NCBI RefSeq assembly: GCF_910592395.1
Contig: NC_088312.1
Coordinates: forward strand, 16,935,292-16,999,291
Reading direction: 5' to 3'
DNA: 64,000 bases
Origin: Lineus longissimus
Lineage: Eukaryota; Nemertea; Pilidiophora; Heteronemertea; Lineidae
Shown here: piece by piece, positions 42,361 to 51,814 of the stretch
How the letters are laid out: every line of letters starts with the position of its first letter
Position numbering within the stretch: the first letter of the stretch is position 1
The notes under the pieces: generated by a model
Told to the model about the DNA's origin: nothing
The model's input: the letters and a program-made list of their open reading frames with translations, nothing else
The model's database searches: none
Position numbers and translations under genes: made by a program

Positions 42361-43596
42361 GCTTGGCTCCTTGCCAGTTAAATAACATGTGACTATACAC
42401 AAAATAGAAAACTTTGATGGAAATTGTAAATCATTTTTTTACCTATCAGGGGAAACAAGCTGATGATGATCAAATAAATCATTCATGAGAAATCGTTTTG
42501 TTGCTGAAGCTTGCATGACGAAGATAATGCTAAACCTTTTCTTGTGCTCTACTGCGCCACCGTAGTTTTCTATTTAGACCAGCGATGACGTCATTTCTGG
42601 TGATTCCCTACGTTGTCCAATGAGCGCTTTTTAAAATGTGCCATTTGGTATTGTACAAACAGAATGCCGTAGCTCCCTTAATTTCCAATCAATTTTTATG
42701 GGAGTGACATTATTGTATTGCTTAGAATGTCTACTTTTTACTCATGAAAGAATCGTAGAACTAAAACTTAATAGGCCAACAGAATCATGCCAATTCACTG
42801 CACATACTGTGGGAATTCTCCACTTCAAAATATATCGGCGATGTCATCGTGAACAGAGCATGCACTTCCGATATCGTTTTCACAGAAATGTGGCCAAATT
42901 TTCAAGAAATAATTTCTGAAAGTAGTCCCCAACGACCTTATGACTACCACTGAAACGAACTAGCGATAATATCGCCTACCAGACTAAGCAGAAAATTGGG
43001 TACTTGAGTGTCATTGAGCTCCAGGCGTAAACAACATGCCGCCATTTTGTCTCCGCTTCGGTATTTCGTACGCCGCTTATAATGCACCTTCTCAATTAAA
43101 ACCAACATAATAAGGCCTTACATCGTTGATTGAATAGGAACACCACACAAAACACAATAAAGTGGGGGTACAATCGATTACGAAGCTGAAGTGAACAGTG
43201 ATTTATTCCTGGAGCTACTGCTTTTGTTGTGTAGCTGCCATGTTTTGAGAACTGGCAAATAGGAGACTTCATTGATGGCTGACGTCATCGGGCGGGAATT
43301 TGAATCGGCAGAAATAATTAAAAGGCAGGTAGCGCCCTCTCCTGTTAAAATTTTGAACTTTTTCTCAATAAAATAGATTTTCAAGAATTTTATCTTAATA
43401 TTAGAGCATATTTCGACTAATTCTGCTGCTCCTAGGCCGATATAGGCCAGTTTCCTTCATGCACTCTCGCTCGCAGGAAGTAGGTCGAATGGCGACAGAT
43501 TTTGTTTTGAAAGTAGAGTTTGACCAGAAGTATCCAGAAATGCAAAATTGAAGTCTCTAGGTCTTACGGTTACAAAATGTGCACCATGGGTTTAAC

Positions 43597-43627
<31 letters not shown>

Positions 43628-43692
43628 CAGACGGACACCACTGAACAACTTATTTGACAAGCTCGGCTGACTTAGTCAGCTGAGCTAAAAAT
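42361..43692 (+). mobile_element. Partial copy of dispersed element E1
   Basis: This stretch closely matches 46011-47418, from gcttggctccttgccagtta to the terminal cagctgagctaaaaa. The 3' end has a tetranucleotide run (ggat, about 43596-43636), then a hairpin (ctgac-tta-gtcag within agctc..gagct) and CTAAAAA. A hairpin followed by CTAA recalls Helitron 3' ends, but no TC-type 5' end was found. An open frame of 93 codons inside it (42638-42919) is shared with the other copy and has no known domain. Confidence 0.75.
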
Positions 43693-43744
43693 GTGTCATT
43701 TTCCTACGTTCGGTCAGCACTGAAAGGGTTAATCTTTTTTGCAG

Positions 43745-43807
43745 AGGTCATAAGTGATGAGGAAGATGATGGGGACTCTGAAAATGAAGCCGAGCAACAA
43801 GAAGATG
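43745..43807 (+). CDS. Acidic linker exon
   Basis: A 63-bp exon, phase 1 at both ends, between tttttgcag and gaagatg|gttagt. It encodes EVISDEEDDGDSENEAEQQED, almost entirely acidic or polar. Its length and phase follow the same rule as the repeat exons. It starts about 50 bp after the end of an E1 copy. Confidence 0.7.
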
Positions 43808-44302
43808 GTTAGTAATTTTATGTTGCAATGTAGGGGAATTCTGCGGGTTGTCATGTGACTTGTGTTGATTTAAAGTTGATGCAACTTCACCATTAAGTAT
43901 TGATGCAACTTCACCATTAAGTAAGAGTACAGAAACATGGATCATCAGTATAGACTCGGCTATTAGTGTTTTAATACACACTCAACGTTTAAATGATGAC
44001 ACCGCTTCCAGTCAATAGTTTTAAAAAATTTTAGAATGAAATCAAATGTATGAGATTCTGTCTTGCAAGGATGATACACAAGTGTCAAAAGCAACATTTG
44101 ACGCCTTTGGTTATGACCTTTGACCTTTACTTTGTCTTCAGTGTTGCACTCCCTTCCATTATTTCCTCATTGAGATAAATCGCAGGATGTTAAGGTGATA
44201 ATTACATCTTGATACATATCAATGGCAAATTGACACTTCTGACTTCAGATTGTTATATTAATGTTTTCCTACTACTACTATTCATTTTTCATGTTTTTCT
44301 AG

Positions 44303-44374
44303 AACATTTATCCACTGAAACTGAAGATAGAGGGCAGTCTTCCACACAGCATCGAAAGCACAAAGTTGCTCAAG
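44303..44374 (+). CDS. Linker exon
   Basis: A 72-bp exon, phase 1 at both ends, between gtttttctag and caag|gtatgt. It encodes EHLSTETEDRGQSSTQ followed by HRKHKVAQ, moving from acidic to basic. No domain is visible. Support is the strong splice sites and the shared phase class. Confidence 0.65.
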
Positions 44375-45274
44375 GTATGTATAGCCTGAGTGTGTCCACC
44401 ACTTACTGACCAGACTCCCTGCTGCCATGGTAGCCTCTCTGCAGCAAGTTCAGAATATGCAACATGGCTGGTTGCCAGGCGTGGGAAGTATGACCACATC
44501 ACACCAATCCTCTGGGACCTGCACCGGTTCCGGTCATGTGGCTCATCCATTTACATAAGTGGTCCTCACAATCGCTGGTTATGAGAGAAAGAATACACTA
44601 GTCCTCGCTTCAGAAAGGTCCTTGTTCTTCAGTCTTATGTCAGGGCAAGGTCCCCATAATTATGGTGTGTAGTCATGTCAGTGTAAACAGCAATTTTACA
44701 CCAAAGTTTGGTCTGATACAAATACAATAACACCTTCAGTAGGCGGATTTCGCTAAAATTTTCATGGAAGTTTCTTCTAGCTCGGAGACATGACGTATCA
44801 AACAGGTTTTTGATTTAATTCATTTTTTAAGGTCGCAGAGATAAAGTTGCATCTTTGCGTGTACATACCTAGCTTTTAAACTCACAATTTGCCAAGGTGC
44901 ATGAGCACATAATCCCTGGACCATTTCATTTTATAAAAAAATTGATTCATGATTAAAATGTCCTGCTTCTGTGTGAAGGAGAAAAATTTGCATAACTCCT
45001 AATTTTGGAAGACTTATAAGTGGGTTGGCATTTATTGATGACTATAAGGGTAGGCCTAAATGTAGCAATCCTGATCGGCCCTAGAATTAACTCATGACAT
45101 ACCATTGTTTAGTAACATAATCCTTCTTTCCCTAATCGGCAATGGTAAAATGCAAAAAATTAGATTAGATATTGACACATTTAACAGATGCTGACATCTG
45201 AGCATTGTGTAGCCCAAGTACCTTGTTTTTTCATCACAACTTAATTAATCTCATGGTAATGGTCCTTATTGCAG

Positions 45275-48200
45275 ACACCATATCTTCAAGTGAAGAAGAC
45301 ATGCCACTGCCAGCTAAATGTAACAAGAGGCCCAAGGGCCTGGCGCTCAGCTGAGTTAATATCATTAATATCTTCCCGGTGTTTAGTTCATTATGCATGA
45401 AAATGGCATGCTCCATGGTATTTGATATCCTTTTGCATTCACTGCGGTACCAATGTTTTTGGTTGACATAATTATGCCACTGTTGGAACATTCTCATGGT
45501 TTATGGTATGCACCTGTTGATGGGCCATATGAATAAAAACTAGCATAAGCTTTTACTCCAGATTTTTCAGGTATTTGGTATGCTTCAAAAATTGGAATAG
45601 TTTAGTACTTGTGAAAGCAAAGGATTTTTAGAAATCAGTATTTGCTACCAAGTCAAGTAAATGCTAGACTACATATGAACGAAAATGTAGGATGAACCTT
45701 TTACTTGGTAGTATAAATGTATTTTCTTGGAATCATGTAGCCTTTAAAAGTCGAAGTGAATGGTTGGTTGTTCCTCTTTGCCGGACTGCATTCACATTTT
45801 GTTTGGTGGACATGTCATGCAAGAATTGGTCAAACCATACATCCATTTATGGAGAATCAGAGTACTGCATGGATTCCGATTCATTAAAAATGTCTAAAGA
45901 ATTATTCTTGGGTCATGAAGGGAAACCTGCGTTGTTTAGTATGAAAGTGAAAAATATGACAGAGTTAAGAAAATTATGTTTTATTGAACAATAGTAAGTT
46001 TTGATTGTCTGCTTGGCTCCTTGCCAGTTAAATAACATGTGACTATACACAAAATAGAAAACTTTGATGGAAATTGTAAATCATTTTTTTATCATTCAGG
46101 GGAAAACAAGCTGATGATGATCAAGTAAATCATTCATGAGAAATCGTTTTGTTGCTGAAGCTTGCATGACGAAGTTAATGCTGAACCTTTTCTTGTGCTC
46201 TACTGCGCCACCGTAGTATTCTATTTAGACCAGCGATGACGTCATTTCTGGTGATTCCCTACTTTGTCAAATGAGTGCTTTTTAAAATGTGCCATTTGGT
46301 ATTGTACAGTATGCAATGTATTTTTTCAGCGCTGTCAGTTGCCGAAGAGAATGCCGTAGCTCCCTCAATTTCCAATCAATTTTTATGGGAGTGACATTAT
46401 TGTATTGCTTTGAATGTCTACTTTTTACTCATGAAAGAATCGTAGAACTAAAACTTAATAGGCGAACAGAATCATGCCGATTCACTGCACATACTGTGGG
46501 AATTCTCCACTTCAAAATACATCGGCGATGTCATCGCGAACAAAGCATGCACTTCCGATATCGTTTTCACAGAAATGTGGCCAAATTTTCAAGAACTAAT
46601 TTCTGAAAGTAGTCCCTAAAGACCTTATGACTACCGCTGAAACGAACTAGTGATAATATCGCCTACCAGACTACCGTAGTACTAGCCCGTAGCCAGGTAG
46701 CGGGCCACCGTCATCGAGCTGAGTGTCATTGATGATTGAGCTCCAAGATTATTGCACATGGAGTAAACAACATGCCGCCATTTTGTCTCCGCTTCGGTAT
46801 TTCGTTGGCCGCTTATAATGCACCTTCTCAATTAAAACCAACATAATAAGGCCTTACATCGTTGATTGAATAGGAACACCACACAAAACACAATAAAGTG
46901 GGGTACAATTGATTACGAAGCTGAAGTGAACAGTGATTTATTCCTGGAGCTGCTGCTGCTTTTTTGTGTAGCTGCCATGTTTTGAGAACTGGCAAATAGG
47001 AGACTTCATTGATGGCTGACGTCATCGGGCGGGAATTTGAATCAGCAGAAATAATTAAAAGGCAGGTAGCGCCCTCTCCTGTTAAAATTTTGAACTTTTT
47101 CTCAATAAAATAGTTTTTCAAGAATTTTATCTTAATATTAAAGCATATTTCGACTAATTCTGCTGCTCCTAGGCCGATATAGGCCAGTTTCCTTCATGCG
47201 CTCCCGCTCGCAGGAAGTAAGTCGAATGGCGACAAATTTTGTTTTGAAAGTAGAGTTTGACCAGAAGTATCCAGAAATGCAAAATTGAAGTCTCTAGGTC
47301 TTACGGTTACAAAATGTGCACCATGGGTTTAACGGACGGACGGACGGACAGACGGACTGACAGACGGACGCCACTGAGCAGCTTATTTGACAAGCTCTAG
47401 CTGACTTTGTCAGCTGAGCTAAAAAACAAAATGAAATGGCCAGGGCCATTGTGCTCACCTCATGTGGAGGAAAGATGGATAAAGAACATGGTATTGTGTC
47501 ATGTAGTGTTAGGTTTGATGTAGGTCCAAGCAATTACAATTTCCCCAAAATGGCCAATTTACAGTACATTCGACCTCTGTGACCTTGAAAAGTAGGTCAA
47601 ATCAAAGAAGACCCTGGTGACACATTGAATGGTTGTTAGAATTAGATGTACCTATGATATAAAATTGGTGCCAATCGGGCAAGTCATTACTCGGAATAAT
47701 GGCATGGCCCCCTCCCTGGAGGCCAAACGGCAAATCAGATCGCACCAAACTTCGGTCCTGAGATCACCTGACCAAGGGGTACATGTGTACTTAATTTGTG
47801 ATCAATAGTCATTGCAGTTAAGAAACGTGCCATAGTTACGGCCTGACGGCGAATTTATGCCATTTGACCTCTGTGACCTTGACAAGAAGGTCAAATTAAA
47901 AACCTGTGTGACATATACTGTATGGTGGTTAGATGTACCCATGATATCAAATTGGTGGCAATCAATCGGGCAAGAAGTTAAGGAATAATCACATTTTTAA
48001 GGTTTTTGGATTTTGCCCCCTGGTGGTCAAGTGGTGAATCATATTGGACCAAACTTCGGTCCCTGAGATCACCTGACTAAGGGGTAAATGTGTACCAAAT
48101 TTGGTATCAATAGTCATTGCAGTTTAGAAACGTGCCATCGTTACATCCTAACAGCCAATTTACACCATTTGACCTCTGTGACCTTGAAAAGGAGGTCAAA

Positions 48201-48573
48201 TCAAAAACCCGGAGGATATATGATGCACCTTTGCTAGAAGTACCTACCATATTTTTTTCAAAATTTCCCGACTACTATTAAGGGAGATATTGCATATTTT
48301 CACTTTTAACGTTTGGCCCCCTGGTGGCCAAACTATGAAACGAATCGGACCGAAACTTGGTCTCCAAGGTGTCATTACATAAGGGTACATGTGTACCAAG
48401 TTTCAGCTCAATAGCTCTAACAGTTACGAAACGTGCCCTGCTAACGGACGACGGACGACGACGACGACGACGACGGACGACGGACGCCACGGTATGGGAT
48501 AAGCTCACCTCTGCTAAGAGGTGAGCTAAAAAGAGCAAACAAAAACCACAGAAGAGCAAGAAAGCAAAGAAAG
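45275..48573 (+). CDS. Linker exon split by a 3.2-kb mobile insertion
   Basis: After the acceptor cttattgcag, 45275-45318 encodes DTISSSEEDMPLPAK. The frame then runs into inserted sequence and stops at TGA about 12 codons later (45353-45355). From 48531 to the donor gaaag|gtaagg at 48573 the sequence encodes KSKQKPQKSKKAKK. Joining 45318 to 48531 gives an 87-bp exon, phase 1 at both ends, like its neighbours, so this was one exon before insertion. GCTAAA flanks both sides (45313-45318 and 48525-48530), either as a target duplication or as chance overlap with the element end. The result may be a protein truncated before the SANT domain. Alternatively the insertion may be removed as an intron, since t|gtaac at its start and gtgag|ct near its end would also keep frame. 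Confidence 0.7.
45319..47417 (+). mobile_element. Mobile element E1 in a coding exon
   Basis: It starts tgtaacaagaggcccaaggg and ends cagctgagctaaaaa at about 47417. From 46011 on it matches the copy at 42361-43692; its first 690 bp have no match there. The 3' end has a (cgga)n run, a hairpin and CTAAAA. No transposase or polymerase domain is visible, so it appears non-autonomous. Class is uncertain: Helitron-like and SINE-like readings are both possible. Confidence 0.65.
47418..48530 (+). mobile_element. Mobile element E2 with three internal subrepeats
   Basis: It opens with aaaatgaaatggccagggcc, followed by gtgctcacct, and ends in a perfect 10-bp hairpin, agctcacctc-tgctaa-gaggtgagct (48502-48527), followed by aaa. 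Inside are about three tandem units of 300 bp, each with gacctctgtgaccttga, a ggtcaaat segment and the gttacgaaacgtgcc or gtttagaaacgtgcc type ending. A (gac/gga)n run lies at 48444-48487. No coding domain is seen. It is adjacent to E1 within the same split exon. Confidence 0.7.
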
Positions 48574-49563
48574 GTAAGGGAAATGTATCTCTATCTATTA
48601 TGTATGCTGAGGGGGGTTAACTGCCTGGCGTACGCCTGCGCGTACAGGGGGAGGGGGTCCCAAAAATCGGGAAAATGTGCGTACGTACTAAAAGTATGGC
48701 CCCTAAGCTCACTGAGGTGAGCTTAAAATGAATGAATGAAACCCTTAAGTTCTATCAGTTTCACACATTTGTTACTTGTAGAGCTGGATTGGGAAGAGGG
48801 GGGAAGATGACAAGGACCATCCTGAGGACCGTGAGAGGTACTTCTAGCAAGGGGACATTACATATCCTGCAGGTTTTTGATTTGACCTACTTTTTCAAGG
48901 TCACCGAGGTCAAAGCTTGCCATCGGCATTGCCCTTAGTCAATGACAGCACGTTTTGTAATTGCTGATGCTATTGACTTCAAACTACATTTAAACTTGGA
49001 TGACTCCTTTTTATAGACTGAATTATGGCCGCATGTTGTTCCTAGTTTGGCCCCCAGGGGGTGTCATGTGAAAACAGAAAAAGTGCAATTACTCCCTCAA
49101 TACTGGTTGGATTTCACTCAAATCTTTATGGGAGGTAGCAACGGGACATTACATAATGGTGTGTGAACAATCTTGGTCACCAGGTGAGCACATGGTCCAT
49201 GGACCATTTCATTCAAGGTCACAGAGGTCAAAGTTCACCATAAGCATTCCCCTAATTCAGTAGTAGCATACATTAACCTTCAACAATGGTGGCACTGCTG
49301 ATTTTCATGACAAGAAATTTGTATTCCCGTGGATGCCCTTTCGTCATTTCCTTCTTTAGGGGATAGTTTAGTGAAAAATCTTGGTCCTCAGGTGAGCACA
49401 TGGTCCATGGACCATTTCATTGATTTAAGTTATTTTTTAAAGTTTTTATTTTTTCAAAGTTTCATCTTTGCATGAACATACTTACCATTTAAATCTCACA
49501 ATTTCCCAAGGTGAGCACATGGTCCCTGGATCATTTTATTATCAAGTTTTCTACAACTCATTG
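48574..49563 (+). other. Intron with several dispersed-element ends
   Basis: Three copies of an aggtgagcacatggtcc / ggaccatttcatt end motif occur near 49183, 49391 and 49509. E2-like phrases (tagcaaggggacatta, gacctactttttcaaggtcac) lie at 48840-48920. No exon is recognised. Confidence 0.5.
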
Positions 49564-49780
49564 CAGGCCTTGCCTTTTGAGGAGCTCAATCACTCTCAAG
49601 GTCCATCACTCCCTCGATTTCCACTGAGGAGAACTATTTACCACTTCCCTCAATTTCCCAATCACCACTGTCGTAACCATGTGAGGAGAGTGATTCACTC
49701 TCCTGAATTTGTTCACTCTCCTGAATTTGTTCAAGGGAGAGTGAAAAAGCTCTCCTTCAATTTTCAAATGGCAAGGCCTG
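49564..49780. mobile_element. 217-bp foldback element with 6-bp target duplication
   Basis: The ends caggccttgcc and ggcaaggcctg are exact reverse complements, and imperfect pairing continues inward (gaggagctc / gctctcc, cactctc / gagagtg). The element is flanked by TCATTG on both sides (49558-49563 and 49781-49786), a clean target duplication. It has an internal tandem of cactctcctgaatttgtt. It lies 58 bp before a SANT exon. Confidence 0.8.
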
Positions 49781-49838
49781 TCATTGATGGTTACAGCAGA
49801 TGATGTTTACAAAAGAAAGTCTGTGATTATTTTTCTAG

Positions 49839-50024
49839 GCCCAACAGAAAGACGTCCTTGGGCAAAAGAAGAAAAGGATGCCATCAGAGAACACCTCGGA
49901 AAATTCATTCGTTTGAGAAAATGCCCTGGAAAGAGGGATTGCGAGGAATGTAAGAGGCTAGCGGCCCCTGTGTTACAGGCGAGAGACTGGCAACACATAA
50001 AAATTTGTGTTGAAAACATGATCG
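49839..50024 (+). CDS. SANT/Myb-like domain exon
   Basis: A 186-bp exon, phase 1 at both ends, between atttttctag and atcg|gtaagg. It encodes PTERRPWAKEEKDAIREHL, then GKFIRLRKCPGKRDCEEC, then a second half with ARDWQHIKICVENMI. Trp in each half, a basic C-x2-C centre and the helix pattern are those of SANT/Myb-like DNA-binding modules. I recall this form (PGK..C..C...R.W..IK..V.N) at the C-terminus of the SET/recombinase family. That supports placing it in the same gene as 39767. The downstream exon is unresolved; the exon at 50214 is phase-compatible but looks like a separate Harbinger-associated gene. Confidence 0.7.
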
Positions 50025-50090
50025 GTAAGGTTGCAATAAGTGAACTTGATCACTGCAGAAAGTGACCAATTCTGACAAAAGGATGCCATT

Positions 50091-50121
50091 TGTGACCCAA
50101 CACAGCAAAACCAGGCATAAT
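50091..50121. repeat. Solo terminal-repeat relic
   Basis: tgtgacccaacacagcaaaaccaggca matches, with few differences, the terminal repeat of the element at 51077-51275. No partner end is found nearby, so it is a relic or the remnant of an internally deleted copy. Confidence 0.5.
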
Positions 50122-50213
50122 GCACCAAAGATGAATATTGAGTTATTGTCATTTCTGAATTCTCCTTGTCATAAGCTTCAAAATGAGGTACGGTTTGTTA
50201 TGATATCTTGAAG

Positions 50214-51664
50214 AAATACGAGAATATGAAGCGGCCTTTGCCAATTTTGGCAATGACCCGGCAAGGATTGGGGCCCTGCTTGGAGGCAACGCTGCCCTAA
50301 CCCCGTACTCAAGGCTGATTGATGCGGGGGGCGATTTGCGGCAAATCCGCAACCGCTTAAAAGGCGTCCGACGCCATATCGCCCGTCGTGATATGGTTGA
50401 TGGGCATCTGCCTCCTGGCAATCGGAGGGAAGAGAGGTTCGCTTACAAACTGGATGATGTACGAGACCCACAGGAATTGCGTGTAAGTGTTATTGGTAGT
50501 TCGGTCCGCCGATTCGTTCTATTCTTCTTAAAGGAAGATAATTGTTAGTGTACTTTAAAGTTAATCTGACAGTGCTCACATCTAGAAAAATGTGATTTAG
50601 CCCAGTTTGATACATTTCTGCAGTAATACATGTACCTAGCTATTTACATTGAAACATGCGCGCCTTATTCTTGATGTTATTACTTTCAGGATCTTATGCT
50701 CAGAGCAGAAAGACGGGAACATGAGGATCCAATGGCTGCCTTGCAACGGCAACCAGCTGCCCATCAGCCCGGTCCAGCTGCCGAAGCGGTGCGCCATCCT
50801 GCCCCAGCTGCTGCTCCTCGACCTGCCGCCCAAGACGTCCGGCCCCAGCCTGCAGTGCCCGGCCATCCTGCCCCAGCTGCTGCCCCTCGACCTGCCGCCC
50901 AAGATGTCCGGCCCCAGCCTGCAGTGCGCAATCCTGCCCCAGTTGCAGCGGCTGCCCCACAGCCTGGTCCAGCCGCCCAAAAACTAGCTGCCAAGGTAGG
51001 ATATGTTGTTTCCATGAAAGATACACAGGAGTGTTCCTCCTGTATGTGATGCAATGTATTTGCACTGAGGGTACTGCATATGTGACCCGTCACAGCAAAA
51101 CCAGGCGCATGTCGCTCTGAGCTTGGCAGCTTGAGACGGACTGTTTGATCAATTCTCTATTGTCTGCCTTTTTTTGAAATATGTGCACATCAATTTCTTC
51201 CATTATCTCCTGGTGTCACTTTGGCTCATCTTCTGTGCGACATGCGCCTGGTTTTGCTGTGACGGGTCACATATGATAAATGGCTATCACCTATGAATAA
51301 GAAAGGGGAAGGGGTACCTATCCCGACGTCCCGTTATAGGAAAAGGCCCCATCCAGATTCCCGACTGGCTTGTTTTGGCGAATCCCAACGCAATTTTCTG
51401 CTGCCTCTACCAAATCTTAGGGTTGCTATCCCGAAAATCCAGGCGGTCTTTTTCGCGAAAGCGACCATCCCCTCATAAGACTTCCTACATCTTCATTTCA
51501 GGGGTGGTCTCCGGCAATTGCAGGTGGAAAATCAATTACTACTCTGGCAAGTGTTGGAGGCATGGCCACAAAGGCAAGCGGCCCACACGGAGATGACGGC
51601 ATTGCTAACACGGTATCTGCAGAGGAGATTTCAGAATGAAGATGGCCGACAGAACCAGCAGTAG
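50214..51664 (+). CDS. Probable Harbinger partner protein (Myb-like fold, Pro/Ala linker)
   Basis: Exons 50214-50482, 50690-50995 and 51524-51664 (stop TAG) keep frame. Exon 1 has a Myb-like reading: YEAAFANFGNDPARIGALLG followed by LRQIRNRLKGVRRHI, a helix-turn-helix pattern lacking its first Trp. Its 5' end is uncertain: acceptors at 50213 and 50222 are both phase 1, with a poor pyrimidine tract, and an upstream exon is needed. Exon 2 is Pro/Ala-rich with a 69-bp tandem duplication at 50794-50931. Exon 3 begins VENQLLLWQVLEAW and looks like a short amphipathic helix. The stop is 150 bp from that of the minus-strand Harbinger transposase. Animal Harbinger elements carry a transposase plus a Myb-like partner gene, so this is probably the partner; sequence homology is not proven. 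Confidence 0.55.
51077..51275. mobile_element. MITE with 39-bp perfect terminal inverted repeats
   Basis: The 39 bases from 51077 (catatgtgacccgtcacagc and onward) are the exact reverse complement of those ending at 51275. Read as TGTGAC..GTCACA, it is flanked by TA on both sides, as in Tc1/mariner-type insertions. It is about 199 bp and non-coding. It sits in the last intron of the plus-strand gene, and its perfect ends imply recent movement. Confidence 0.9.
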
Positions 51665-51755
51665 CATAAGTACCTCGTGTTTCGATGTAAACTGTTTTAC
51701 ATGTAAGACCAATGTGATAAATTGAAAAAGAAGTAATTTCATTTTATCGCTCTTG

Positions 51756-51761
51756 TTTATT
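51756..51761 (-). promoter_or_regulatory. Poly(A) signal of the transposase gene
   Basis: TTTATT on the plus strand is AATAAA on the minus strand, 54 bases past the transposase stop codon at 51815. Confidence 0.5.
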
Positions 51762-51814
51762 TTCTTAATTTCATCTCAACACCAGTATCCACATGCATTG
51801 ACATGTACGGTACA

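Larger units (their letters stand above)
26737..50024 (+). other. Composite gene model: SET, acidic exon repeats, zinc-finger/tyrosine recombinase, SANT
   Basis: Proposed exons: 26737-26811, 28844-28943, 29329-29494, 29899-30088, 30500-30533, 31412-31494, 32375-32488, 32927-33029, eight copies from 33952 to 37681, 39767-42176 (or to the stop at 42231), 43745-43807, 44303-44374, 45275-45318 plus 48531-48573 (split by an insertion), and 49839-50024. Every junction from the first exon to 39767 has AG/GT boundaries and matching phase, which random sequence would hardly give. The break is at 42176, where the donor is phase 2 but the next visible exons enter in phase 1. Either an exon is missed or lost, or 42231 is a true end and the later exons belong to another isoform. 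The role is inferred: a chromatin protein pairing lysine methylation with DNA binding. From memory, related proteins in fish and invertebrates combine these domains. Confidence 0.65.

Noticed and set aside
42638-46606. MPFGIVQ-type frames in both E1 copies
   Set aside because: Shared because the element is duplicated; no known protein domain. I considered a THAP-like finger, but the cysteine/histidine pattern is not there.
50636-51093. Minus-strand and alternate-frame readings of the Pro/Ala exon
   Set aside because: GC-rich repeats open several frames; only one is phase-compatible with both neighbouring exons.
51512-51523. Acceptor at 51511 for the last exon of the plus-strand gene
   Set aside because: It is also phase 0 and open, but gives a low-complexity Gly/Ser tail; the acceptor at 51523 gives a helix-like, leucine-patterned end.
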